From assembly GCA_031763025.1 (NCBI GenBank), contig JASSKH010000005.1, forward strand, positions 15,652,128 through 15,716,127: a stretch of 64,000 nucleotides of DNA, written 5' to 3'. The stretch comes from Macrocystis pyrifera (lineage: Eukaryota; Sar; Phaeophyceae; Laminariales; Laminariaceae). The notes beneath the pieces were generated by a model, which was given only the letters and a program-made list of their open reading frames with translations, was not told the origin of the DNA and did no database searches. The translations under genes and the position numbers were made by a program. Of the stretch, positions 48,121 through 55,554 are shown piece by piece (positions within the stretch are counted from its first letter, which is position 1; the number at the start of each line of letters is the position of its first letter).

Positions 48121-50065
48121 CCCACCCCTCAATGACACGGGTCATACGACTACGGTCTTTCATGACATGAGTACACCCCCCCCCCCTCATGGCACATGCC
48201 GCACTGCACTCGCCAAGTTCAGCATCCTTCGTCCCTTGACCATGCTTCCGTCCAGAGCGAATGCGCCGATAAGCCCAATCTCCTCTTCAACGGTGAAGAG
48301 GCACTCGAGGGGCGGTAGAGTCACGCCCGAGGAAGCCGGCACTGCGTGCATGTGAGGCGTCGCGGTTCGGGGGAGGGGGGGGGGGGGGGGGGGGGGGGCA
48401 CTCGTGTCATGCATGGCCGTAGTCGTATGATCATAGACCCTCGCATCCCTACAATGCCGGGACGGAGGACGTCCGGTTTTCGCTGACAAGGCAGACATTG
48501 CTTGAGGGGGGTATTGAGAAGCCTGTCAGGTATGCGGTTGGGTTTTTCGAGTGTGCATTATTGTGTATGTGGGCCCGCGCAGAGAGGGGGAACAGGGGGG
48601 GGGGGGGGGGGGCGCCTCCGTCATCGGGCGGTCGATCGCATCGGACCTGCAGTATCGCAAAACGAAGATGACTGGCATTGTTGTAGTAGAGGGCACCGGC
48701 TGCTTGTCGAGAAACTTCCCGGAACGATCATCCAAAACCCCGCCCGCATTTCTCGCGATACTGGGACGCGGCAATGCAACCTCAACAGCGCTCCGGGGTG
48801 TACGACCCACCCCACACCCCGCCGCGCGTGTTTCGGGCGACGGTGCACCGGGGCAGGCCCCCGCCGCATAGGTCAATCGAACCCTACAACATTTGCTGTA
48901 GCTACGAACAGCGAGGGGTGTCGGTGACCTGCACGAGCCTAGCGTAGCCTAGCCAAGCCCAGCCTAGCCCAGCCCAGCCCAGCCTAGGGGCGAGTCCGTT
49001 TCTTACTATCGAGCAGGGCCAACGCCGCGGCGACGCCCATCCCGTTGTCCGCGCCGAGTGTCGTTCCGTCCGCGGTCAACCAGTCTCCCTCCACTATGAG
49101 CCTGATGGGGTCCGTGAAGAAGTCGTGGGACGAGTCCGCGTTCTTTTCTGTTACCATGTCCACGTGCCCTGAACGATTGAGCGGGGGTCAAAGGTGGCAG
49201 CGGGTGCGCGCAGCAGCAGCGGTAAAGGTAAGCGGCGGAAGCGGTAACGGCGGCGGCGGTGGAAGCGGTGGCGACCGTCCGAGGAGTGGGAGAACCTCGC
49301 GTTCTGCTTCTTTTCGTCGGCGCGGTCGCTGGAAAGGGACGTCCTTACGCGCGCTTGTGTCTGACAGGCGTTTTTTGTGCTTTCTTGCAGAGCCAGAAAA
49401 GGCTTTCGGTGAACAGATAAGAGTGTGGCAGCATCTCGCCTCGTGGCTGGGGCTCCTGCTACTGCTGATGGAGAGTTGATGTACGGCAGCGAGGGAGGGC
49501 AACGCTCCCTGTCAATCGCAGATCGCGTCGGGGTGCCTGGTCGGAGATCGGTACAGTGTGGCCGTCTCGCGGCTGCACACACCCATATATCAGGGTACAT
49601 AGCAATTAGGTTATCCTCACTGCTTTTGGACATGTGTGTGTCGTCTTCACGTGAAACACATTGTTTCTACCCAACAGCATCTAGCACGTCCAGTGTCCGT
49701 GCTTGATCCTTCTTGTTGAGAGAGATGCATGTAACCATATTGGTAAATATCGCCACCATAACCAGCGCTGACTGAGTGGAGTAGTAGGTTATCCCTTCTG
49801 ATCAACAGAACACTTTTCGAAACACGCATGAGACAGACCCCGCTTCTTTCGTCCACCCTCCCTTCGCGCCACCTTGAATTACGACGGTGGCGGCGCCTTC
49901 TCCCCCGTTGGCCCCGTCCCGCTCGACCACCATGTTTCCCGCCGCATCTTCGCGCCAGGTGAGGCCGCGGTCGTCGGCGAAGCGCTTCACGTACGCCAGC
50001 ACGGCGCCCTCGTGCGAGGACGCACGAGGTATGGAGCTCACCTCCTCGAAGAATCTCCAGAAGGG
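39527..50065 (-). CDS. pepD: cytosol nonspecific dipeptidase, PepD / peptidase M20C (ten exons)
   Basis: This is a metal-dependent dipeptidase, also called Xaa-His dipeptidase, that hydrolyses diverse dipeptides in the cytosol. Exons, 5' to 3' on the minus strand: 50065-49873, 49168-49007, 48341-48214, 47195-47083, 45874-45823, 45167-45020, 42809-42586, 41933-41725, 40728-40615 and 39655-39527. Phases agree at every join. The sum is about 490 residues against 485 for E. coli PepD, so only a few N-terminal residues are missing. M20 ligands and the catalytic Glu are all visible: GHVDMV (His, Asp), LGADNGMG (Asp), FTVEEEIG (Glu-Glu), MLNLD (Asp) and GAHSPDE (His). MGGHSGVNI and PHGVIKMS are PepD hallmarks. 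Oddities: the intron after exon 3 has a GC donor, and exon 8 has a one-base deletion. Bacterial ancestry of the family suggests an old transfer, now intron-rich. Confidence 0.95.
40140..40614 (-). other. PepD intron 9, non-coding
   Basis: Part of intron 9 (39656-40614). It holds G runs at about 39690, 39900 and 40138-40152 and (CCCA)-type sequence near 40376-40400. No exon is seen. Confidence 0.6.
40615..40728 (-). CDS. pepD: PepD exon 9
   Basis: The acceptor is AAAAACTCAG and the donor GACATT|GTACGG, phase 0 both sides, 38 codons. It encodes LRELLGGQDPVITALHAGLE followed by CGVIGEKAPGMDI, the IHAGLECG motif of PepD. Confidence 0.96.
40805..40895 (-). mobile_element. 3' end of the poly(C)-tailed LINE
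   Basis: On the minus strand, CTCCGTCTCGAAAGGGATGC through AATGGTCAAATGACTAAGGC and AACAAATGAGTACG lead into a C run. It matches 26965-27060 almost base for base. It lies in PepD intron 8. Confidence 0.85.
41725..41933 (-). CDS. pepD: PepD exon 8 with a 1-base frameshift
   Basis: The acceptor is AAATCGCCCAG and the donor CTTAAG|GTGATG. It encodes VETSSNLAAVTPVTNG and RSSLGTSLAHVRRKI, then SYPG. The next conserved stretch, GWKPDLDSHVLK, lies in another frame. One missing G in TACCCGGGTGG (near 41756-41764) accounts for it. The exon is 209 nt, one short of the 70 codons expected. As it stands the exon would read into TGA at the donor. Confidence 0.92.
41955..42065 (-). mobile_element. SINE-like retroposon, copy G, 5'-truncated
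   Basis: On the minus strand, CGACGTG-like start (ACGTGCTCCGTCCCGGCATT), then CATACGACTACGGCCATGCG, to GAGTACACCCGCCCCCC. It lies 20 bp upstream of PepD exon 8, in intron 7. Confidence 0.8.
42586..42809 (-). CDS. pepD: PepD exon 7
   Basis: The acceptor is CCAATCCCCAG and the donor GGGGCTG|GTGAGT, phase 1 in and phase 0 out. It encodes VESVLSELKMEFGTKEASL and LLELLPHGVIKMSHDLEGL, the second being the PepD P-x-G-V-x-x-x-S-x-D motif. Confidence 0.95.
43915..44110. repeat. GGTACCCGGGTACCC hexamer-type repeat
   Basis: Runs of GGGTACCC and CCGGGTACCCGG dominate two blocks joined by a short duplicated spacer (GGTAACCCGGGTACCCGG at 43919 and again near 44000). A smaller related block occurs at 43090-43190. 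Confidence 0.75.
44421..44490 (-). mobile_element. 3' end of the poly(C)-tailed LINE, diverged
   Basis: The minus strand carries TCTCGAACGGGATGCGTAGT to CAAATATGTACGCCCCCGCC. It is the same 3' terminus as 26965-27060 with about 15 percent differences by eye. Confidence 0.75.
44491..44675 (-). mobile_element. SINE-like retroposon, copy H
   Basis: On the minus strand, from CATGCGACTCGCCGGACACC through TTCGCGCTTGGTGCAATCAA and TACGACTTCGGCCATGCATG to GAGTGCACC plus a C run. It lies between two LINE 3' ends in the same orientation, another stack. Confidence 0.85.
44690..44800 (-). mobile_element. 3' end of the LINE, third copy in intron 6 region
   Basis: On the minus strand, GAGGTGTCTCTACTATGAGT then GCACCGTTC-like and GGTCAATGGTAAAATGACCA to CAACAAATATCCC. 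The C tail is lost or replaced at the junction with copy H. Confidence 0.75.
45020..45167 (-). CDS. pepD: PepD exon 6
   Basis: The acceptor is GCCACGTAAG and the donor CCGAAAG|GTAAGT, phase 0 in and phase 1 out. It encodes DRGNALKLLVRVLQVLAED and HNAIPREAFATVLLPKG, the G-N-A-x-K-L-L and N-A-I-P-R-E-A motifs of PepD. Confidence 0.96.
45823..45874 (-). CDS. pepD: PepD exon 5 (52-bp micro-exon)
   Basis: The acceptor is GTCATCAATCAG and the donor CAGGAG|GTGTGG, phase 2 in and phase 0 out. It encodes only VAVQGLMGGHSGVNIQE, the K/M-G-G-H-S-G motif. At 52 nt it is the shortest exon of the gene, but both phases fit exactly. Confidence 0.93.
46227..46335 (-). mobile_element. MITE copy 8, in PepD intron 4
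   Basis: AATACGGGGGACCATAGTTA on the left and ACTATGGTCCTCCGTAATAG on the right. The core is inverted relative to most copies (AAAACCTATATATTTACC). Confidence 0.92.
46436..46532 (+). mobile_element. MITE copy 9, degraded left end
   Basis: GTGAGTAGGACCAAATATTG then GTGTACCGTTGGTCCTATTT and ACTATGGTCCCCCGTGATGG. It lies about 100 bp from copy 8 in the opposite orientation. Confidence 0.88.
46540..46700 (+). repeat. dispersed repeat, copy 1 of 2
   Basis: CAGATCCTGCACAACCTCTC, then GTGAGGAACT, AGATCATCTATC-like and CGAGGTGTGGTAGATTG recur in the same order at about 51690-51860. Confidence 0.65.
47083..47195 (-). CDS. pepD: PepD exon 4 (Asp ligand)
   Basis: The acceptor is CGCCGAACAG and the donor CTACAG|GTGGGC, phase 0 in and phase 2 out. 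It encodes DTVDWGSLFVGCAGGGDSVI and LPVERETVDPALYSSY. The first Asp joins MLNL of exon 3 to form the zinc-ligand N-L-D motif. Confidence 0.95.
47205..47320 (-). mobile_element. SINE-like retroposon, copy I, 5'-truncated
   Basis: On the minus strand, TGCCTAGTCGGTGAAAACCC through GCTCCGTCCCGGCGTTGTAG and ACTACGGCTATGCATGACAA to GAGTAACCTCCC. It lies 10 bp upstream of PepD exon 4, in intron 3. Confidence 0.8.
47572..47780 (+). repeat. 54-bp tandem repeat, four copies
   Basis: Units of 54 bp with GATGGGATCAACGAGTGGTA and GGTAGTTCTTCCGTTGAGAA are almost identical, so the array is young. Because 54 is a multiple of 3, both strands translate as an 18-residue repeat. It lies in a PepD intron and I do not call it a gene. 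Confidence 0.9.
48038..48118. repeat. (CT)n dinucleotide repeat, ~80 nt
   Basis: A pure CT run in PepD intron 3, adjoining the tail fragment of a SINE-like copy. Confidence 0.95.
48125..48187 (+). mobile_element. SINE-like retroposon, copy J, only the 3' end
   Basis: GGGTCATACGACTACGGTCT through TCATGACATGAGTACA, then a C run. The rest of the element is missing. Confidence 0.7.
48214..48341 (-). CDS. pepD: PepD exon 3 (catalytic Glu pair), followed by GC donor
   Basis: The acceptor is ACATGCACGCAG, phase 1 in and phase 0 out. It encodes GVTLPPLECLFTVEEEIGLI and VKGRRMLNL. Only a cut at AACTTG|GCGAGT joins it in frame to DTVDWG of exon 4. A GT four bases downstream would break the frame. This is therefore a GC-AG intron, or a T-to-C change or error at a former GT. 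Confidence 0.93.
48371..48508 (-). mobile_element. SINE-like retroposon, copy K, 5'-truncated
   Basis: On the minus strand, AAGCAATGTCTGCCTTGTCA through GTCCTCCGTCCCGGCATTGT and ATACGACTACGGCCATGCAT to GAGTGCC and then a run of more than 20 C. Confidence 0.85.
48936..48987. repeat. AGCCT/AGCCC pentamer repeat
   Basis: A short run of AGCCTAGCCCAGCCC-type units just downstream of PepD exon 2, in intron 2. Confidence 0.8.
49007..49168 (-). CDS. pepD: PepD exon 2 (His and Asp ligands)
   Basis: The acceptor is CAATCGTTCAG and the donor CTCGATA|GTAAGA, phase 1 in and phase 1 out. It encodes GHVDMVTEKNADSSHDFF and LTADGTTLGADNGMGVAAAL, with the metal-binding His and the bridging Asp. Confidence 0.97.
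49873..50065 (-). CDS. pepD: PepD exon 1 as placed (N-terminus incomplete)
   Basis: The acceptor is TTGTAATCCAG and the donor ATTCAAG|GTGGCG, phase 0 in and phase 1 out. It encodes PFWRFFEEVSSIPRASSHEG and AAGNMVVERDG, aligned from about residue 10 of bacterial PepD. The frame stays open upstream to an ATG at 50119, but those residues (Phe, Cys, Val) look like the polypyrimidine tract of an intron. A short first exon further upstream is more likely; I could not place it. Confidence 0.92.
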
Positions 50066-50404
50066 CTGGATTACAACACAACAACAGCAGCAAAACGGGA
50101 AACACAAAACAAAAAACACATGTGGGCGTTTTTTTTTTGGCCGAAACGCAGTCTAGCAGTCAAGTCGGACTATAGTATACCAGGTATGTCCTAAAAAGAG
50201 GATCGTACTAAAAGGGGGGTTCCACTGCCAAATGGAACACCGACACCAGGTTCGGAGGACTATGATATCAGGACAACCCCGACAATGGTACATCAGAAAC
50301 CGACATCACTTCAGAAGTTGGCTTCTTGTAAATTACTCCACTTTTTACGCGAAACATGAGAGAAAAAAGAATTAAAAAAAAACCAAAACTAGTGTACGTA
50401 GGAC

Positions 50405-50673
50405 ACTGTTACGGTGAGGATTACCCCTGGGTAATCGATCGATATTTTAACCCTGTAGTAGCTCAGTAGGTAACACCTTCACATTTGGCGTCGTCGGCAG
50501 GACACACGGGTTCGAATCTCACTTCGGACGTTCCTTTTCATAGAAACGCTTGCGCGTGCGCCCCTAAAAACACATTTCCCTGGCTCCCCAGGATACGAAA
50601 CGAAGCGGGCAGGTCAACGTACGGCCGAAAATGGTGCCGATGGCCCGAAGACCCAGCCGTTCATGAGGGGGCA
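50405..50673 (+). mobile_element. tRNA-like SINE unit 3
   Basis: GAGGATTACCCCTGGGTAAT, A-box-like GTAGCTCAGTAGGTAACACC (about 50457) and B-box-like CGGGTTCGAATCTC (about 50508) in the order seen at 9088-9353, ending CAGCCGTTCATGAGGGGG. It is the best-preserved promoter of the family. Confidence 0.75.
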
Positions 50674-50674
50674 G

Positions 50675-50870
50675 AGTGTTACAACGATTACCCTGGGCTG
50701 GGCATTGATCGATATTTTACCCCTATAGCTCAGTAGGTATTACGGGGGTCTATAGTTAACAGGACCTATGGCATACATAAAAACCTATATATTTAGGTAT
50801 TTTTACTAACAATATTTGGTCCTGTTTACTATGGTCCCCCGTAATAGTAACACCTTCACAACGTATCCTT
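50675..50870 (+). mobile_element. tRNA-like SINE unit 4, interrupted by MITE copy 10
   Basis: GTGTTACAACGATTACCCTG starts right after unit 3. The A-box AGCTCAGTAGGTA is split from ACACCTTCACAACG by the MITE. The tandem pairing of units matches that at 9.1-9.4 kb. Confidence 0.75.
50739..50847 (-). mobile_element. MITE copy 10, inserted in a tRNA-like SINE
   Basis: TTACGGGGGTCTATAGTTAA to TTTACTATGGTCCCCCGTAA and TAG. Compared with the uninterrupted sister at 50465 (GTAGGTAACACC), the insertion lies at a TA, with TA present on both sides (GGTA-element-TAACACC), consistent with a TA duplication. If the termini are taken as TTACGGGGG, the right end carries an additional TAG. Confidence 0.93.
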
Positions 50871-51319
50871 CACCTCATAAGAATCTGGGACAGGCCGAAA
50901 CAACATGATAGTGTCGCGCACTGTAGGCGATTGCGAAAAAGTCACGGTGCGCGTCATGTTTTTCCCACCGGGAGTCAAGGTCGGCATGGGTACAGCTGTA
51001 CTCGCACGTAGTGTGATTATTCGTGCGGACTCACAGCGAAGTTTGTGGGCGAAGAGGATGGTGTGTCGTACGTATGGAGCGAGAAGTTTTGCTGCAATAC
51101 TACTACAAATTATCGCCTCGAAGAACCTCCACACGGGGCGGAAAGCGCAAAAAGAAAAACGTGGGTTTCGAGGTCGGAACGAGCAGCTGTGTCTATATAC
51201 GATTTGACTCAGCTAAAAAAAAAGGTGAAAATACACTGGTACTACTGTACATGTTATAAACCTTACTAAAACCGGCCCCGGCCGGTTGAGAAAATTCACG
51301 GAATTAGAGAGGTTGTTCA
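50871..51319. other. no recognised gene
   Basis: Short frames on both strands are unsupported. The first exon of PepD could lie here or in 50066-50400, but I found no ATG exon with a matching phase-0 donor that I would defend. Confidence 0.35.
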
Positions 51320-51475
51320 CGGATCGGGTCAAACCTTGCAGGTAAACATCGAGTCGGGTCGGGTATGGATGACCCGACCCAATCCATGAGAGTTTGAAAA
51401 ACCTCCTGACCCGACCCGACCCGTGACATTTTGAAAACTTCCTGACCCGACCCAGGTCGGGTCATGACCCGCGAA
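51320..51475 (-). repeat. CGGGT minisatellite block, inverted
   Basis: GACCCGACCCGACCCGTGAC with spacers such as ATTTTGAAAACTTCCTGACC is the reverse complement of the units at 4937-5860. Confidence 0.85.
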
Positions 51476-51689
51476 GAGCTCCGGGGATTACACTGCAACG
51501 AGGATTTCGTTTGTGTGCACTATCAACCATCAACCATTTCACATCTCGGGGCAGATCATACAGGTCATTCCCACTTGACGATCTAGATCATCCAAGGCAG
51601 ATAGATAATCTATTTTCGATGTTGTATGTATGATATACAGTAGCTCATGTTGCCGGGTGGGACCTATATAGTCGGCACGCTCTATAATA

Positions 51690-51860
51690 GCACACGTTTC
51701 CCGAGTTGGATCTGTACTGTACACAGATCCTGCACAACCTGTCACAACCGCATGTGAGGAACTGCTAACAGATCATCTATCTGTAGTTAATAATCGGTCC
51801 GAGGTGTCCAGGTTGTTGAAGCTGGGCCAAGTCGTACACGGCACACTGCTGCAGTCCGGG
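51690..51860 (+). repeat. dispersed repeat, copy 2 of 2
   Basis: It matches 46540-46700 (AGATCCTGCACAACCTGTCA, GTGAGGAACTGCTAACAGAT, GTCCGAGGTGTCCAG). Downstream, TCCGGGACGGACACAGCGAA at about 51857 recurs at about 52237. Confidence 0.65.
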
Positions 51861-53090
51861 ACGGACACAGCGAAGGGTACTTATGTAGAGCAGGGCAAGG
51901 GTTGCCCTGCTGTTCCCTAGGTGTTACCATATAGTACAAGGTTGGACTGAGGTACGGACTCTCTCGCGACGTAGATACTTGCTACGTAGAATTTTATTTG
52001 TTTGAAGATGCTACTGTTGTTGACGCTATTTATTGTTCATTGCGTGGCCCTTCAGAAGAAAGGAGTGATAACAGCAGGAGATACCAGGCATGTTTATACA
52101 GTAGACGCTGATCACCCGACCCGAACTCTATCACTAACCCGAACGCTATGGGTGGGGTGACCTATGTGCTTGGATGCAAAAAAGGTACCGCGGGTTGTGT
52201 GGGTATGGAGACATCAGTAGTATCACTGTTGTAGTCTTGTCCGGGACGGACACAGCAAGGGATACTTTCTCACCACTTTGTCCAAAAAGACGATTGACGC
52301 GGAAATTTGAAAAGTTACAGGAACGTTTCCCAATATTAAATTATTATTAATAGTCTTGATTGTTACTTTTTGGTTAACCCAACCGAATCCGGACCATCAC
52401 TCTATTGGATTGTAAGCACTATACCAAGTATACAGTAGTAGCAATACTACTCCGTTTCAAGCACGGAATTCGATGTTCGACCTATATTCCGACCCTTAGT
52501 TTGTTGGCGCTGGTGTAGACTAGCATATAGTGTAGACGCTGCTCGCGGAGGGGAACGGCCTGTCTTGCGCCCACATTGATGCTGGTGTCATCTTTGGAAG
52601 AGTGAATAACCCGGAATTTGTCTCCATGCAACACGGCTCACGTACGTACTGTAGTGTACTGTAGATATACGACGTGACTCAGCTTCGTCAAAATAAATGA
52701 AACGGCACACGAACCCTTGAATATCGTTAAATTTCCAATAAATTTCCCGCCGGCGGTTGGGGTTAGGCCGGAAACACGGCTGTTCCATGCATCAGGGACT
52801 ACAACGACTACACGAGAGAAAGCCGCCGTCCCGGCTGCCTACGGCGATGATGGCGCGAACGAAGTGTCCACCGTTGCTCTGGATAGAGCAAATTTAGTCC
52901 TGTTGTTGTTCAGGCTGCTTACCGGTGGCGCTGCTGCAGGGGCTTTTTGCATTCCGATCACACGAATTGCCACGCCCACGAAGTGGGCGTACCTCTCCCA
53001 CTGTTGAAATATGTACTCGTACAGGCAGCAGTCGCAGATACTGCTTCACCAGCACTGACTGAAAACAACACAAGTACTTCAAGCCCTTCG
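51861..53090. other. no recognised gene
   Basis: AT-richer sequence without supported exons. Apart from the duplicated GGGACGGACACAGC motif I see nothing to annotate. Confidence 0.35.
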
Positions 53091-53109
53091 TACATGCCTG
53101 GTAAGGTGC

Positions 53110-53250
53110 TGTTCGGTACTTCCTCTGCTGTGATGGGATGGGACAGGGCAGGATAGGTCTATATGCACGCACTCATGATATTAGCACACAACAGGGAGTA
53201 AGCTATCAGACAGAGGGTATATCCCAATATGACAAGGTCACAACCAGTGG
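53110..53250 (+). repeat. dispersed repeat, copy 1 of 2
   Basis: GTTCGGTACTTCC, GGATAGGTCTATATG, ACACAACA and AGAGGGTATATCCCA occur in this order here and, slightly changed, at about 56908-57022. Confidence 0.65.
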
Positions 53251-55550
53251 CCACACAGTGAGGATGCAGTCAAGTGGAGGCACATACCCCACGCATGCTA
53301 ACATATCAATGTCTCAGGGAGTAACATGACTATTATCTCTACATATCCCCGGGGTCGATACAAAATCATGTTGTACGCTGAGTACAACCAACAGCCTCCC
53401 TACTAGGCGAACGAGATAGTAAAGCATCGCATACCACCACCACGACTCCAAGACTACTCCGAAAACGAAGAACAAAACTCCTGAACCGCCGGTCTATGTC
53501 CTTCACGAGGAACCAGTCTAAAACACGCGCGGCCAACCCATCGCGCAGCTTACAAGAGTACAGTATGAGATTCGACCGTTCAACCGGTCGAAGTCACAGC
53601 TGACGGAGTGTAATTTAACAAAAACAGAACTATCACTCCCGGAACCTAAATTCCAAATCCCTCAAATCGAACGTTGGCAGCCTCCATGCTGGAGGCACTT
53701 CCTCTCGAATTTCCATCATCCATGGCCAGGTAAAGCAGCTTCAAATCCAAAATTCCTGCTCCAAGAACCAATAAAAAGCAGTGTCGCTCTCCGTTCCATT
53801 TAACCGAACCGCCGCCAGCCCATCGCTAAATCACACGTATGGCACTTCCGCCTGTCTCGGAGCGTCCGCCTCACGAGAACTGAATACCGGTTTATGCCCT
53901 CCCCCGCATCTCAAAGCTTGACTGGCATTCTTCACACTTTACTGCCTCAACGACAAGCTGGGTACCTGCCATCCCATGTAGCCCGTATTCCAATCTCAAC
54001 GGACTTTTTCCAGATGCACCTGCCTCTTTTTTTTTTTCACAAACGGGCACCTGTTATTCCAATACTACATGGTCCTTGCCATAGCAAGTCGACCCAATCG
54101 GTCGGGTTCACATTTCACAACTCAAGCAGCGAATCTCTTCATTCGATATCAGTCACAAGTGCATTATATCCAAAATGAAGCCTATGGGTTTACTCTCCTA
54201 CGGTCACTATTCTTGCTTCTGCCGCGGCTGCCTCATCCCTTCGGCCTCTGGCGTCATCACCGCTCGGGTCCTATCGCTTGTCCGCCTGAGTGATAGGACG
54301 TGTCGCTCCCGAAGGATTGACTCGGTGTAGGCATGGGGTAGGTCGCGCAATCAGAAGATTAGGGACGGCATTGGGCCTTCTACTCTGTTTGCATGCGTCA
54401 TCAGTGTGCATGATTTGTACCGTCAACATTTCAAGATACCTGTCACATGACAGCGAACAGTAGTCCTCTTTCCCTGACGCCACTCAATCAGGCAAAATCG
54501 CAACACACAACCTTGGGTATTATTACAACACGACGTACACCGGGTACATCCGATAGTCTCCCTGCTCGGCAAGAATAACATCAACTGCGTACCAGGAAAG
54601 AGCATACCTAACTCAGAACCTCAACCATCTACCATACTCAACTACTTCGGCAGGAACCAGTCTCCTGCATTTCCTCGTTTTTCGCGCTTGAGGGGCTTTC
54701 AGCCCTCAGTTGCCCCATATTTCAACATCACCGTACGTGATACCGGTACGTTTTACCACACCGAAAGTCTTGACGTGGTTCATACCTGGTGTCGGTAAGA
54801 GCCTTTGCCTTGTATCAGCCTGCTGAGAGACACAAACAACAGTATAATTCCAGATTCCGGTGCGAACACTCGAACACCAGTAGAAATTGGAACACGTGGG
54901 GCATAAATAAAAACGTTTGTGATACAAGACAAAATAAATAAACAAAAGATCAAAACAGTATGAGCTGGTACCCGCAGCCCGCAGATGACTCTATGGTTTA
55001 CAGGAGTATCTCTGCTTTGTCAGAGGGCTCGCGAGTTGCATGCTGGGACATTTGCTACTATATCATACCCTTTGCTTTAAAATCTAGACAGCACGGATTC
55101 CATGCCCAGCAAGGACCCTGAACAACGCAACCACTACAGGGATATCGTTGTTCTGCAGTGCAGAAGCTTCATACACCTGCTGCTTACACTCCTGTCCAAA
55201 CTCCAACCTCGAATCGGTGAGCACGACGAGTCATCGTTTTCAAACCAATCTGAGAGCAGAAATAAGAAACGTTCATCAGCACTTGAGACACTGGAAACAC
55301 ACACGTGCCTGCTCCAGCGAGTAGCTCTTGTGCTTCTCTTTTTCCCTCCCTCTCTTGGGGCGGCGCTTCCTTCGGCGCCGTGCTCTGCTCCCCAACAGAT
55401 GACGCGGACTCCCCCGACAGAGCTCATCTGATCCCTCGCTCCTCGCTCTCTTCCTCGGGGGCGAGGTACCCGGCTTGGCGCTCCAGCTGTCTAGGTAGGA
55501 GACTCTGGCAACAAGCTGTCTCGCCCGCGCTTACTCGCTCGTCCTCTTGG
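53251..55550. other. no recognised gene
   Basis: A fragment similar to the foldback arm end (TCACAGCTGACGGAGTGTAA) lies near 53595. No exon or complete element is supported. Confidence 0.35.
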
Positions 55551-55554
55551 ATCA

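Noticed and set aside
50066-50119. ATG at 50119 as the PepD start
   Set aside because: The residues between it and the conserved PFWRFFEE are encoded by a T-rich tract ending in TAATCCAG, which looks like an intron end.
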